The notes beneath the pieces were generated by a model. It saw nothing but the letters and a program-made list of their open reading frames with translations. It had not been told where the DNA came from and ran no database searches. From contig ML661902.1 in assembly GCA_007570785.1 (NCBI GenBank), positions 1,995,503-2,059,502 on the forward strand: a DNA stretch of 64,000 nt. Reading direction: 5' to 3'. Origin of the DNA: Antilocapra americana. Lineage: Eukaryota; Chordata; Mammalia; Artiodactyla; Antilocapridae. The translations under genes and the position numbers were made by a program. Below, piece after piece: positions 34,880 to 47,515 of this stretch; the stretch's first letter is position 1, and every line of letters starts with the position of its first letter.

Positions 34880-35720
34880 CATACTGTATTATTTTAGTTG
34901 TTTCTCTTTTTCATCATAAAAAAACAACACTATATCAACATACCTGTACATGTCTCTTTGGGCTTATCTACAGAAGTTTCTGGTTCAGTGCACATGTGTA
35001 TTTTTCAACCTATCTATGGCCAGATGCTTTTCCAAAGCAGTTGTATACAAATTCACACTTTCACCCACTACACAGTTATCCCTGACGGATGCCTCATCAA
35101 GTTTTCCCTAATGCATATTGTCCAAACCTTCAAATTTTGTTCAAGGCTGTGTTTGTATGAAAGTCACTCAGTCATGTCCAACTCTTTGCAACCGCATGAC
35201 AGCAGCCTGCCAGGCTGCTCTGTCCATGGAATTCTCCAGGAAAGAATACTGGAGTGGGTAACCATTCTCTCCTCTAGGAGATCTTTTTGATCCAGGGATT
35301 GAACCTGGGTCTGCTGTGCTGCAGGCAGATTCTTTATCACCTGAGCCACCAGGGAAGACCTTTTTCAAGGCTATGAAGCGGTATTCTTACTCTTTTTATG
35401 CATTTCCTTGATTACTAGTTTATTTCTCTTAATTGTTTAGATTTCTTCTTTAATTCATTTATCATTCAATGATTCCTCCACTGGCTAGTTTATATTCTTC
35501 TTACTGATCTAAAAAACATTTTATATTTTTTGTCATATATGTTGTTCTTTCTCAGACAAAGTTGGCTTTAGCTTTATTCATAGCATCCTTTATTACAGAA
35601 GGACTTTAAAGATAGTAAAGCTTATCTATTTTTTCTTATTGACTAGCACAATAAATTCAAATTCTTATAAATGGATGTATTTTTCACCCAAGAGGTTTTG
35701 AAATGGCCTCCTTATTTGTA
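34880..35720 (-). mobile_element. Old L1M fragment split by a Bov-tA
   Basis: The antisense 3' UTR of an old L1 is visible: gtctctttgggcttatctac, gatgcttttccaaagcagtt, acactttcacccactac, then after the SINE ttatgcatttccttgattac and gttgttctttctcagacaaa. Divergence is high, so the subfamily is not stated. Confidence 0.6.
35149..35363 (-). mobile_element. Bov-tA SINE nested in L1M, with TSD
   Basis: Antisense copy from gtgtttgtatgaaagtcact to cctgagccaccagggaag. The 9-base TSD ttcaaggct is exact at 35140-35148 and 35364-35372. Confidence 0.93.
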
Positions 35721-37715
35721 ACTATCTCAAAGAAAATTAAGAGAAAAATAAGAACTGCATTAATTTCTTCTTTGCACTGACCCAAGTGCTCCTCAAAGTG
35801 GCTGTTTACATCCTTGGTTATTATCAATAAAATTTAGAATTCATCACTTCATTTTCAGTGGCACTGTCTTTTTCATTTTGTACTATTTTAAGTAAAAATA
35901 TTTATCATTTTTATTAAGGTAACATTATCCATCATCATAAGGACCACCATAATTTATATGGTTATATATTTTATCAACTAACATCTGTGGTATTTTATTT
36001 TATCCTATTTGTACCTGGGTATCACAGTTTGCATATGCCTCTTTCTTTATTTGGAGTCAGTTTTTCTTATTACTGAGGTATTTTGCATTTTTAGGCTTTC
36101 AGAGAAGGTGGAAATACAAATTGCATGTACAACTGAAAAATTTTATATAAGTGAAGATATTATAAGGACAAAATATACTTCCCTATAATTCATGATCTGT
36201 AAAATATTTTTTAAATATATCTCAAAAATATAGAAGTTGTAAACAATCCAATTGTGAAAGGTAGAACCTAATGAATATTTTCTCTAGCCTTTATTATTCT
36301 TTTGGAAAATATGTGGAAGACTTAATAGTTCTTTAAACAGTTCTACACATCAAACATCTTGCCATTACCTATGTAACTACAATAAGTCACTAGACCTCAT
36401 TTTCCATTTAAGTGTAATAAAGTAGTACATTAGGCAAAATGATCTTCAAAATTCTATTCTTTTATAAGCTTATTAAACTATACACAAACACACACACAAA
36501 TTCTAAAGGGTCTCAACAGCAGCAATGAAACTAAAATTTTCATTTTGACATTCAGCTGCCCAGAATGGGATGGGTAACTTCCTTTCTTCAATGTATCTAC
36601 TGAAATAAAAACCATTACTCACAACCCAAAGGCAGAATGCCTCAGAGGAAATGGATTCTGATGATGTCAGATATTTATTGTTGCTTCCAGAACAGAAAGA
36701 ATTGACGAGTCTTTCCTTCCCCATAAAGTAGGAAACATTTTAGTATAAGAATATGTATAACACAGGACTCTGTACAAGTGACCTTATTTATCCATTTTCT
36801 GTGTTATCTCTGAAAAAACTTTGGTTGATTTATTTCCTATACATTGAAATTGCTATTTGTGGAATTCAACCAATTTCAATTTCATATATAAAAATCTATG
36901 CCTTTTACTCTTCCATTTTCTATCCATCAGACCCATTACTGAATAGATAGCAGAGAGTTTAAAAAAAAAAAGAAAATGAAAAACTCTCAGCAGAATAGCT
37001 ATTCAAACCTCTCAAGATAAAATACAGAGCGAGGAAGACAGCTCTCTTCTGAACGAGCAGTCTTCCATCTTCCCAATGGAGATCCTCTCTATAGATTTCC
37101 TACTGCAATAGACCTATTCTTCCCTTTCAAAGTAATTATACGGGTTTTAATATTAAATTATATGTATTCCTAACCCTTTAATTTGGTTTAAACTACTCAA
37201 ATCTTTTAAAGCAGGTTTTCTCAGGAAAAACATACTATTAATAAGTTTCATGAAAATGGCTCTAATGGAGACAGAAGGTGTCAGCCATTCATTGTTTTGG
37301 CTGGGAACACTCATAAATCCAAGTTGTGATTTGGGCAAAATATAGCTGTACCATTTATTTAGTTTGCTTGTGTTTATATACTATTGTCTCACTTTTTTTG
37401 TTTTGTTTGAAATAGAGGTTTGATTTTTTTCATTGATTTTTTCCCCTGTAGCTTTTTTCATCCAGCACAAACATCACTAATAATACAATAAGATTTTCAT
37501 TAGTCCTCACATGTAACTAAGTTCTAGGTTTAGCTTGCCCTAAATCTTAGGACAAAGCAATTTAACCAAAGCATATTCTTAATAATTTAATACTTAGTCT
37601 TCTAGTTTACAGACAATTTACATATAAATGGTTTTTCTCCCAACACTACTGTTTTCTATTTAACTAAATATTAGTGGCACTATTGTATAAAATATTTATT
37701 CAAAAAGCAATTAAC
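35721..37715. other. Two kilobases of unique AT-rich DNA, no gene seen
   Basis: Short ORFs only, a brief CA tract at 36482-36498 and an A run at 36961-36971. No named repeat. Confidence 0.45.
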
Positions 37716-38011
37716 AGGGTTTCCATGGTGGCTCTGTCGTAAAGAATCTGTCTGCCAGTATGGGAGACATGGATTTGCTCCCTGATCCAGGAAGACCCCA
37801 CATGCTCCACAGCAACTAAGCCGGAGCACCACAACTACTTAACCTGTGCTCTAGAGCCCAGGAACCGCAACTAATAAGAGAAGCCACAATACGAAACCCG
37901 TGCACTGCAGCTAGAGTAGTCCCCACTCCCAGGAACCAGAGACAAGCCCACGTAGCAAGGAAAATCCAGCAAAGCCAAAAATAAATAAATAAAAATAACT
38001 TAAAAAAAAAA
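37716..38011 (+). mobile_element. CHR-2-type SINE (tRNA-Glu derived)
   Basis: After the tRNA-Glu head (gggtttccatggtggctctg) the body differs from Bov-tA: gaagaccccacatgctccac, agcaactaagccggagcacc, acaactacttaacctgtgct, and the tail aaataaataaataaaaataa. This is the cetartiodactyl CHR-2 layout, an older family than Bov-tA. Confidence 0.85.
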
Positions 38012-38039
38012 ACCAACAACATAAAAAATAGTAACAATA

Positions 38040-38290
38040 AGTTACTAATATTAATGTCAGTCATTATGTATCCTACCTAGCACTTCAGTGAACATTTTAC
38101 AAGGATTATTTCATCAATCCTGCTGTATCCTAAGAAGTAAATATTATCCCCATTGTAGGAAGAAGGAAACTGACTCATATCTGCTAAGTAATTAGCCAAA
38201 GGTCATACAGCTAAAGATGGCACAGCTAAGAGTCACAGCCAGGCAGTGGGCTCCAGAGTCAATGCTTTTAAATGCTATGAATTACTACCT
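38040..38290 (-). mobile_element. MIR SINE (ancient)
   Basis: Antisense MIR: cattttacaaggattatttc, tattatccccattgtaggaa, gtaattagccaaaggtcata and cagccaggcagtgggctcca. Confidence 0.85.
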
Positions 38291-39000
38291 TCTAGTCCAT
38301 AATGTTATACAGACACCTACTTTTTTTCTTAAACTTATCCTTTTGCACTGGTGACTTTACAATCTGATTAATATTAACACACAAAAATACAAACAAGTGT
38401 ATGAATATGAACTAACAAGTACACTTGATTAAAAATGTACTCATGCTGTGAATGCTGTTCCAATGCAATAAAAAATAAATAAATTTATTTTGTAGAACTA
38501 CTGGAGCAGTTAAAAAATGAAAACATAAAAACTCTTAATTGCTTTTACTTAGCAACTTGTGCTGATGAACACTAATAACATTTTCCAGCTCACATTTTAT
38601 GTCTCACCTTTACTGGCTTAAATAATTAAAAACTGGATGACAGGTTTGGCTTTTGTCTTTTTATTGGGTAAAAAAATCTTATAATTATATAGTACAGTTT
38701 ACCTCAACAGGCATAACAGCACAGATTTAAAGCAACCGATTGTTATTTTAGACCAACTTTAAGTAAAAGTCTGTTGTTTCTTGTTCAAAGATGCCTTTCC
38801 TCAATCTGTGCTGACTGACCAGACTCTCAAAGTTTGTCACCTCTGGGCTTGCCTTTTGGAAAAAGTATTTTAAAATTCAGGTGTAACCAATAATATATTC
38901 TTCCTGAGGTCCAAGATATCTTTTCATATTTCATGCCATCACAAAACCCAATAAAACACTCTAGAAATAAAAAGGTATAATAAATATCACTTGTTTCTTG
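38291..39000. other. Unique AT-rich stretch, no gene seen
   Basis: Nothing recognised. Confidence 0.5.
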
Positions 39001-39781
39001 CTGTTGTTCCGTCACTAAGTCACGTCCAACTCTTTGCAACCCCATAGACTGCAGCACTCCAGGCTCCTCTGTCCTCCACTGTCTCCTGGTATTTGCTCAG
39101 ATTCATGTCCACTGAGTCACTTATCCAACCATCTCATCCTCTGCCATCCTCTTCTCCTTCTGCCTTCAATCTTTCCCAGCATCAGGGTCTTTTCCAATGA
39201 GTCAGCTCTTCACATCAGGTGGCCAAAGTATTAGAGCTTCAGCATCAGTCCTTCCAGTGAATACTCAGGGCTGATTTCCTTTAGAATTTACTGGTTTGAT
39301 CTCCTTGCTGCCCAAGGGACTCTCAAGAGTCTTCTCCAGCACAACAGTGCGAACGCATCAATTCTTTGGTGCTCAGCCTTCTTTATGGTCCAACTCTCAC
39401 AGGACTACCAGGAAAAAAATAGCTTTGACTATACAGACCTTTGTCGATGAAGTGATACCTCCGCTTTTTAACACACTAAGCTTGTCATAGCTTTCCTTCC
39501 AGGGAGCAAGTGTCTTTTCATTTTGTGGCTGCAGTCACTGCCCGCAGTGATTTTGGAGCCCGAGAAAAGAAAATCTGTCACTGTTTCCACTTTTTCCCCT
39601 TCTATTTGCCATGAAGTGATGAGACCGTATGTTATGATCTTGGTTTTGAATGCTGAGCTGTAAGCTAGCTTTTTCACTCTCTTCTTTCACCCTAATCAAG
39701 AAGCTCTTTAGGTCCTTTTCACTTTCTGCCACTAGAGTGGTATTATTTGCATATTTGAGGTTGTTGATATTTCTCCTAGCA
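39001..39781 (-). mobile_element. BovB LINE, 5'-truncated
   Basis: The antisense 3' quarter of BovB runs from its tail (gttgttccgtcactaagtca) through agcatcagggtcttttccaa and tccttccagtgaatactcag. It ends just past the antisense of the YADD region (gtggtattatttgcatattt, about 39740-39759), where the catalytic codons are altered. Translation fragments on the minus strand (39468-39677, 39535-40026) carry GSKITAGSDCSHKMKRHLL and NINNLKYANNTTLVAESEKD, so YADD is degraded to YANN. Confidence 0.92.
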
Positions 39782-39808
39782 CTTAAAAGATATGAACTAA
39801 ATACCATA

Positions 39809-39975
39809 GGGCTTCCCCCATAGCTCAGTTGGTAAATCATCTGCCTGCAATGCAGGAGACCTGGGTTTGATTCCTGGATCAGGAAGATCTCCTGGAGAAG
39901 GAAATGGCAATCTATTTGGCAGGCTACAGCCCACGGGATCACAAGAGTCAGACATGACTTAGTGACTAAACCACC
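39809..39975 (+). mobile_element. Bov-tA SINE, internally deleted
   Basis: The head gggcttcccccatagctcag and middle ggatcaggaagatctcctgg lead to agaaggaaatggcaatctat. The sequence then jumps to ttggcaggctacagcccacg, so about 40 bases of the BovA part are missing. It ends gacatgacttagtgac, then a (CCA)n tail. Confidence 0.88.
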
Positions 39976-39984
39976 ACCACCAAA

Positions 39985-40400
39985 TAACACAGGAGACTGG
40001 AAGACAGGACTCTCCAGATGAGGCAATCAAGAGAGGCTTCACTGAGAAGGTGGTGTTTATGCCAAGTTTTCACTGAAGCATGACTAAATTCAAACAGACT
40101 GGAGGGAAGGGGAGTCCAAACAAAATGGACTGTGCCTGGAAACATACTCCAGCCAGCTGGAAAGTAAAGATGTTTAGAAAGCAAATCTGAGATGAATGGG
40201 GGAGAGGGCATGCTGAACTTGGACTGTCAAACCGAGGTTTTGATATTCTATTTGATAAATCTAAAGGAGTCTCAGAATATTCTGAACCATTCAGTCTTAG
40301 ACCAGAGCAGTCAACTTGGAAAACTAATACAGTAATCAAGAGTAGAATGGAATCCAGGGATGTTTACTATAAGATTAGTGGCTAAAAAAGTGGTCACTGG
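39985..40400 (-). mobile_element. L2 LINE fragment (ancient)
   Basis: Antisense L2 blocks: aatcaagagaggcttcactg, aaggtggtgtttatgccaag, gaaaactaatacagtaatca and gtggctaaaaaagtggtcac. Diverged. Confidence 0.55.
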
Positions 40401-40909
40401 TACTGAGGATCTTGAAGAACAATAAAGAGAGGTTGTAGACATAAAGCTCATGTCCTTACAGCCTTGGGAGTTAGAACAATGACCTAAGAGGTCACCAGAC
40501 TGCACTAATGAAGGTGAACAGCAGCAGCTGCTGGCAGTAAACAGAATGCAGAGAGGAACTACTGAAAAATCACATACACAGGACTCAGCCCTTGGGAGCA
40601 AAGGTTTGTCAACATCTCCCCATCTTAAGTCAGAGGCAGCAAGGAAACCAGCCTCCCTGAAGAGGGCTCAGGAAGGAAGACCAGTGTCATCAGAGGGTTC
40701 ACTTTCAATTAAGGGGAGCGAGTGGGAATAATGACGCCCAGATGGGGTGAGCAATGAAACAAGCATTCCTCAGGACCAATGAGAAGACCAGTAGGTGGGA
40801 AGGCCAGATATGAGTGAGCTAGAAAGGGTTAGGATGAAGTTGAGTAGCAAGTAAGTTAGAGGAAGAAATGGCAGGCCAAATGATTCCATAAAATACTCCT
40901 AAAAAATAT
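40401..40909. other. Unique stretch, no gene seen
   Basis: It may contain further eroded L2 sequence, but I cannot place it. ORFs of 61-96 codons have no domains. Confidence 0.45.
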
Positions 40910-41520
40910 AATAAAGTCACAGTTCAGTTCAGTCACTCAGTCGTGCCTGATTCCTTGTGACCCCATGGATTGCAGCATGCCAGGCTTCCCTGTCCTTCAC
41001 CAACTCCCGGAGCTTGCTCAAACTCATGTCCATTGAGTGGGTGATGCCATCCAAACATCTCGTCCTCTGTCGTCCCCTCCTCCTCCCACCTTCAATCTTT
41101 CCCAGTATCAGGGTCTTTTCCAAGGAGTCAGTTCTTCACATCAGGTGGCCAAAGTATTGCAGTTTCAGCTTCAACATCAGTCTTTCCAATGAATATTTAG
41201 GACTGATTTCCTTTAGGATGGACTGGTTGGATCTCCTTGCAGTCCAAGGGATTCTCAAGAGTCTTCTCCAACACCACAGTCTAAAAGCATCAATTCTTTA
41301 TAGTCCAACTCTCACATCCATACATGACTAATGGAAAAACCATAGCTTTGACTAGATAGACCTTTGTTGGCAAAGTAATGTCTCTGCTTTTTAATATGCT
41401 GTCTAAGTTGGTCATAGCTTTTCTTCCAAGGAGTAAGTGTCTTTTAATTTCATGGCTGCAGTCACCATATGCAGTGATTTTAGAGCTCAGAAAAATAAAG
41501 GCCAAAAAAATAAAGTCACA
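40910..41520 (-). mobile_element. BovB LINE, 5'-truncated, with TSD
   Basis: The antisense BovB 3' end runs from gttcagttcagtcactcagt to ctgcagtcaccatatgcagt. An exact 12-base TSD, aataaagtcaca, lies at 40910-40921 and 41509-41520. The minus-strand fragments 40929-41123 and 41290-41505 carry the same C-terminal motifs ([36 protein letters not shown]) as the other copies and are broken between them. Confidence 0.95.
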
Positions 41521-42909
41521 ATCATAGCCCTATCACCAGGATGGTTAGCTAAGCTTCTGGCTCTGAGTATAGAAAAAATGATTCCATCTAGTTCCTTGCA
41601 CAGTAAAAGATCCTTGGTTGATTTTAGATTTTAAATGGTCCTAAGAACTGAATAAAGGGATCATGTACCTCCACACCATAAGTAATTCCAATAAACACAC
41701 TGACTACACAGAAAAGAAGAAAGGCAATTAAGTACCCTTTTTTCTCATGATGACTGAAGTCATCAAAATCATACTATTTCCAAAACTAAAAGAAAAATAA
41801 AAACAAGCAAACAAGCAAAAACACTACTTTTAGGTCAGCTTGTTTTGCTGAAGCCTGAAGTACATGGTTGGTCTGCTTTTAAAAAATGGAATTTTGTTCA
41901 TAATGCATAAACCACTGGACTTTCAATCAACTGTTTTCTGATAAATATTAGTCATTAGTACTAAGAAATTCTATTCACCTTTCCTCTTTGTATTCAGAGA
42001 AGCTTAATATTTACTGCTGTAAAAGTAGAAACTTAATCAAATTCATTTGTATAAACCCTTGGGTAACTAAAACCTATTTTCATGGAAGACAATTTATGAC
42101 AAATATAGTAGCATTAAAGATTATTTTTTAAGATTTCTTTTAAATGGGCACTTATAATCTAGGACATAAATTTAATACAAGGCCTACATTTTGTACCTAA
42201 GCTTATATAAGTAAAATCAAATGTAAAGTATTATTGTTAATTACAGTAATAGTGTAATAGTATTTTATATGAATAAAACATTGATTCTCAACCAATAAAA
42301 TGATTAATTTAGCTTTGCTCACAGTACTTCTTGTGACATACGTACAAAATACTGTAGACCTGTATTTTTATAGAATTTCAAGCATTGCAATAAAAAGCTT
42401 TACTGACTAATTTTGGGAACGCCAGATTTACTTTATCAGTCATTAGTGAACGTTGTACCCCATCAGCTGTTACTCCATGGCTGTTGCCTTTTGTTCTCAG
42501 CAGATCACAGAAGTGCAGGGCACAAAACTCCTTACTTGCATTCATATTCTAGTTTTCATAGGTGAAGATCGAAGGATATTTAGTGAAGTGAAATGGACTG
42601 TGAGTTTTCTGATTTCATAATTCTTTCGGGCAGGTTCCTTTGATGGTGAATGTTCTGGGCCCATAAGTCTAGGAAAATGTCTCTGTTCGGCCCTCCCACA
42701 GAGAATTCATATATATAGGTATAGGCTTATAAACCACTTACTTTTAAAATCAGAAGCACTTAAACAAAAACTGCAAAGTAACATAACACGAACATTAATG
42801 AAACCACCATCCCAGTTTGTTCATTCTTAACACTGTGCCATATGTGCTTCAGATCTCTTGTTCATTAAGTTATAGACAGAATTCAGGCCCTCTACATACC
42901 AGCCTTCTC
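41521..42909. other. Unique AT-rich stretch, no gene seen
   Basis: A degenerate AAAC/AAGC run at 41795-41822. No ORF of note, no named repeat. Confidence 0.5.
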
Positions 42910-43120
42910 TGAAACATCCACTCTGGTGGGAAGTAACAGACAATGAACAACAGAGCTATTAAATAAATGAATGATCATATAGTGTATTGGAAATGATAAA
43001 TGCTACAGAGCAAACACATTTTGCTCTAAGGAGGATTAAGGTTGTTTACAATTTAAATATAGCTCCAGGATAGGCTTCACTGAAGAGAAGAAATCTGAGC
43101 AGAGACTTCAAGGCAGTATT
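42910..43120 (-). mobile_element. L2 LINE fragment (ancient)
   Basis: Antisense L2 blocks: gtgggaagtaacagacaatg, ggaaatgataaatgctacag, taggcttcactgaagagaag and tctgagcagagacttcaagg. Confidence 0.6.
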
Positions 43121-43124
43121 GACC

Positions 43125-43330
43125 TTGGGTCTGATACTGTATTAAGCCATACACAGGGATTATCTAACTATCCTCAAAATACTTACAGTGGAAAAAAAAA
43201 AAAAAACTATACCTATTTTACAGATGAAGTAACTCAAGCTTAGGAAAATATGGAGTTATTGCATGGAGGGACCAGGATAACTGAATAAACCAAATATTCA
43301 GCGAGTAACCAAACCTAGCTCCAGACCTTT
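43125..43330 (-). mobile_element. MIR SINE (ancient)
   Basis: Antisense MIR: actgtattaagccatacaca, cctattttacagatgaagta, actcaagcttagg. An A run of 15 at 43192-43206 interrupts it. Confidence 0.65.
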
Positions 43331-44675
43331 CTCAAGGGCAAATGAGGGAAGCATGGAAGAAAATAAATAAATATAGTAGGAAGGCCAAGTGCTAAACGAG
43401 AGAGAAGTCTAAGAGATTACAGAAGGATGAAGGTGCAGCAAAGCTAGGGCATCTTTTTCCAAGGGAAGAACTCTTAGAGAAGTGAAAGTGAATGTCATGT
43501 GCTGTGTTTAAATCATGTTTTTAACACAACATATACTCAGCAAGTTTAAATGCAAATCAAAATATTTCTAAGATAGATCAAAAGAAGGCCGAACAGTTAA
43601 AGAAAATGATTAGTCAAAGATAATGGGCCAACTAAAGAAACTATAGTCATTTAAGTAGATATTAAAATGTCTAAAAATAATTTTGATATGAGAAAATGAG
43701 GATATGCTATTGAGATTCAAACATATAAATATACTATCAACAGTTTTGCTTTAGCTCTGGGAAAGTTTGTACATGTGATACATGCATGCGTGTGTATCAG
43801 ATACACAGACATGGGGAAAGACCAGAAGAAGGGAAGCAGTTTTTACATCAGTATAGCAGGGTAACAGACGATCATCTACAAAGAACAATGGTTTAAACAA
43901 GTTTTCTTTTTTCCTTCTTACACACTGAAAAGATCTCTAGAGGCTGGCAGCCCAGAGTTCGTATGAAGATTTCATGAAGCTATCAACAACCCAGAATGCT
44001 TCTAATCTATCATTCTGCCTTCCTTACAGTATGACCCTCATCCTCAAGTCCAGTGAGGCTGAGAAGCACTATCCAACAGGTATAGTCAGCAAGATGGAGG
44101 AAAAGGGGGAAGAGGAAGGGTACCCTCCTGCTTTAAGATGATTTCTCATCAAGACCACATAACACTTCTACCCAGAACAAAGACAGCCATCTACAGCATG
44201 GCAGGATACAACAACTTTACATGGGGGCAGAATTTCAATCTAACTGTTGTTGCTCTTTTTCCTAAGAAAAAAGGGGGCAAGAAAGCACCTAGTAGTTTCT
44301 GTCATAGACTTTTCTATATTCTCTAAAGTTCATAGAAAGCACGGGTAGTATTTATAATTTTGAAAGTTTTCAAAGGTTTTAGAACTTTGATACTCAAGTT
44401 GTTAAGTGATGCCAAAACATAAGTGATCTGTAAAGAAAGGGCTTAAAGAGAAAAAACTAAATTATTGACAGGCTAATGTCTACTTGTCATAAATATTAAG
44501 GAACTATATATTACCTTAGATACAAAATCCAGGCATGTTTAATGTGTTTTCTGTCTATAAGCATACTACAAAAATAATTATTCCAAGAAAGGCCTATTAG
44601 GTTATAACATATACTTTTAAAAGAGTTGCAAAATTACATACTTTACAATGAAGTTCATTAGCACTTTTAGAACAT
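43331..44675. other. Unique stretch, no gene seen
   Basis: No named repeat or domain-bearing ORF recognised. Confidence 0.5.
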
Positions 44676-44684
44676 TTGGAAACA

Positions 44685-44919
44685 GGTGCGGTGGTTTAGT
44701 CACTAAGCCATGTTCAACTCTTGCAACCCCATGGACTGTAGCCCTCCAGGCTCCTTTGCCCATAGGATTTTCCATGCAAGAATACTGGCAAGAATACCAG
44801 TATTCCTGCCTGGAAAGGTCAGTCAGTAAAGCATCTGCCCTCAGTGCAGCAGACTAGGGTTCTATCCCTGTGTTGGGAAGATCCCCTGGAGAAGGGAATG
44901 GCTACCCACTGCAGTATTC
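44685..44919 (-). mobile_element. Bov-tA SINE with inverted 5' part, with TSD
   Basis: The left part (44685-44788) is antisense BovA tail (ggtttagtcactaagccatg to gcaagaatactgg). From 44819 to 44919 the tRNA head and following sequence are in sense (agtcagtaaagcatctgccc to ccactgcagtattctt). A 30-base sense BovA scrap bridges them at 44789-44818. The exact TSD ttggaaaca at 44676-44684 and 44920-44928 shows it is one insertion. The junction forms a hairpin, aatactgg with ccagtatt. Confidence 0.88.
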
Positions 44920-44928
44920 TTGGAAACA

Positions 44929-45619
44929 TTTAGATAAATTCTGAACACAAGACAATGAAATCAAGATTAATGTATTGATAAAATTCCCAAAATATGAGCA
45001 AATTTAAGACAATATAAGATTTTAACAGTACATGACTTAGAAAATGAGTCACACTCATTTAGCAGCATATTTTGCTAAATTGATCAAGCCAGTACAATGG
45101 TAAAACAAAAAGAATCAAAATCACTGCCTACATGGTATTTGTAGTATGACCTACAGTGTATAGTACAATGGAAATAATGTAACAGACATTTATTAATGTC
45201 TACAGAATAACAAAGTATAATTAGAAAAAAAAACCTCTACCCAGTTGAGAAAAAAATATTTCCCAAAAACAAATTATGCATTTACTGTTATTAAATATTT
45301 AAAGAGGACCAGAAGTATATTGTTTACCCCCACCAATCACTGACCCAATATAGTGCTTAAAATTTATAATCTAGGATGAGAAGTTGATGAATTAATTTAA
45401 TATCAGCTTGGAATTTTACAACTACTACATTAAATATGCATATCAATTATAAGATGCAACTTGATTTCAAATAATAAAATATGAAAAAAACTCTTAAAAT
45501 TAAGGAAATATACTATCAGTATTTTGCATCTAATCAAGTTAAGTTGTGTTCTTTCAACATCTAACAGGTAATAGTTGCTGGTAGTATTTACTCATTCCTT
45601 ATCAAACTAAAATCAAAAT
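44929..45619. other. Unique AT-rich stretch, no gene seen
   Basis: Nothing recognised. Confidence 0.5.
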
Positions 45620-46890
45620 TTATCAGTGTCAGGCATTCTCCCAAGCCCTGGGGATACATAGATAAACAAGACAAATCCCTGGCTTGTGGAGCTTACATTT
45701 ACTGTGGAGACAATTAACAAATAGAGTACAACTGCAGGCAGCAAAAAGTGCTACAAGGAAAAATAAAACTGAAGAAGAAATAATCAAGCATGAGGAGCAG
45801 GGAAGGGGTATTTTGCATTTGAGCAAGGCAAGTCCCTCCAGGGAAATAACGCTTGGGTAGAGTTTCAACTGAAAGGCGCATGGGTGCCACATTAATACCA
45901 AAGGAAAGGACAGTCCAGACAGAGGACTCCATGAGTACAAAAGCCCTGAGGCATACATGCTTAAACAGTAAGGAGAGGGGCTGGGAGGAGAGGGTAGGGA
46001 AGACAGGCGCTGAGTCAGAGGGCAGCCAGCGGCCAGATCAAGCAAGGCCCCCTGAACCACGTTAAGGGTGTCTGGGTTTTACTCAGTGTGCAAGCAGAAG
46101 CCACTGGGAAAGTGTACAGTAGAGCAGTGATGTGACAGGACACACTAGAGTATCCTTCTGGTCACTAAGAAGAAAAGGGGCCATAGACAGACAAGGGCAC
46201 AAGGAGAGAAACCAACAGGTGACTGACAGGCACCTGAGAGTGGCAGTGGCAGAGACAAGGAGGTGGCGGAGATGAGGAGTCAGAGCTGGAATACAGGATA
46301 CAACTGACAGCACTCACTGGACTGGATATGGGGTGACGGTGAGAGAGAAGTGTCAAGCATGACACCAGTGTGTCAACCCAAGCAACTGGACAAACACTGA
46401 TGCCATTTACTAGGCTCAAGAAGACACGGGAAGAAATCAAGAGTTCAGTTTTGGAAACATGAAGCTGAGATGCCTAACAGGTATTCAAGAGGACATACTG
46501 ATTGTACAGTTGGGATATACACCTCTGGAGCTCAGGGAGGAGGATGAGGCAAAAATTAGAATTGGGTGTCATCACCATATGATAATAGATAATATTTTAT
46601 TAGACAGCACTTGATACCATCAGACTAGATGAAATAACTACAAATAAGTGCAGATAAAGAGAAGGCCAACAACTGAGTCCTGAAGGAGCTCAGCATTTAG
46701 GGTTTTGCTAAGAGAAAAGTGAATCCAGTAAGAGACTGAAAAAGAATCAGCACTGTTGTAGGAAGAAAATCAGAGAGTGCAATATAATGGATACCCAGTG
46801 AGAATTTATCTTAAAGACAGGACAATTAAAACCACATCAAATGCCCCTGACAGCACTGAAAAATTGCAACTACCTCAAGTGGCAACCTTG
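45620..46890 (-). mobile_element. Long L2 LINE fragment (ancient)
   Basis: This is the longest L2 in the window, about 1.27 kb in antisense. It starts at the L2 3' end (tcagtgtcaggcattctccc, agccctggggatacatagat) and proceeds through gagtacaaaagccctgaggc, gggtgtctgggttttactca, gatgccatttactaggctca and gggtgtcatcaccatatgat. The last 120 bases approach the RT region. The 143-codon minus ORF at 45629-46060 lies in the L2 3' part and has no conserved domain. Confidence 0.72.
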
Positions 46891-46917
46891 AAAATAGTTC
46901 TTTCTTTTGACTATGAA

Positions 46918-46995
46918 AGCCTGATGTGCTGCAGTTCATGGGTTTGCAAAGAGTCTGACACGACTTGGTGGCTGAACACCACCACCACCACAATA
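46918..46995 (+). mobile_element. BovA tail fragment with (CCA)n
   Basis: About 55 bases of the BovA end (gatgtgctgcagttcatggg, agagtctgacacgacttggt), then accaccaccaccac. The tRNA head is missing. Confidence 0.8.
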
Positions 46996-47369
46996 GAAAC
47001 TAATCTGACCAAGTTCAAACAAAATCTTTTATTTTATGGTGTTCATTAGGCAGACACAAAGTCTCTCCAGTACCTGAGGCAGAAATGGAGAAAGAAGGCC
47101 ATCCCATAGCTTCCAAATTTCAATATGCTCTACACCTCTAGCTGCACATAAAGACCAACTGCAGGACCAAGAGCCAAATCCCCAGAAAAGATCATCTGAT
47201 TTGCCCAGCTTGGATCAAGTGTCCACCCCTGAAGTTTCTGTTACTCCTACAGTGGGGGCATGTCTAACATCACTGGCTTCATCCAGGACCTGATCAAGCA
47301 AGAATGTGTTGGACAAATCCTAACAGTAACAAATGCCTGCTGGCATTCTGACCATTGTTCGGAGAGCTG
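46996..47369. other. Stretch of uncertain origin
   Basis: The part around 47190-47260 (gatcatctgatttgcccagc, ttggatcaagtgtccacccc) resembles a common old mammalian repeat, but I cannot name it. No gene. Confidence 0.35.
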
Positions 47370-47515
47370 TTCTGAGGACAGTGCATATATTATCCCAGTA
47401 ATCACAATCACCAGTTAAGGTAATATATAGATGAGACACATAAATGCTAAATAACTCATTTTACAGCTGATTAAGTGGCAAAGCTGAGATTTTCAGAATC
47501 TTGTATGAAAACTTG
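47370..47515 (-). mobile_element. MIR SINE (ancient)
   Basis: Antisense MIR remnants: gtgcatatattatcccagta, aactcattttacagctgatt and gtggcaaagctgagattttc. Confidence 0.55.

Noticed and set aside
45629..46313. Serine/leucine-rich minus ORFs as a host gene
   Set aside because: The interval follows the L2 3' region block by block. The frames carry no conserved domain.
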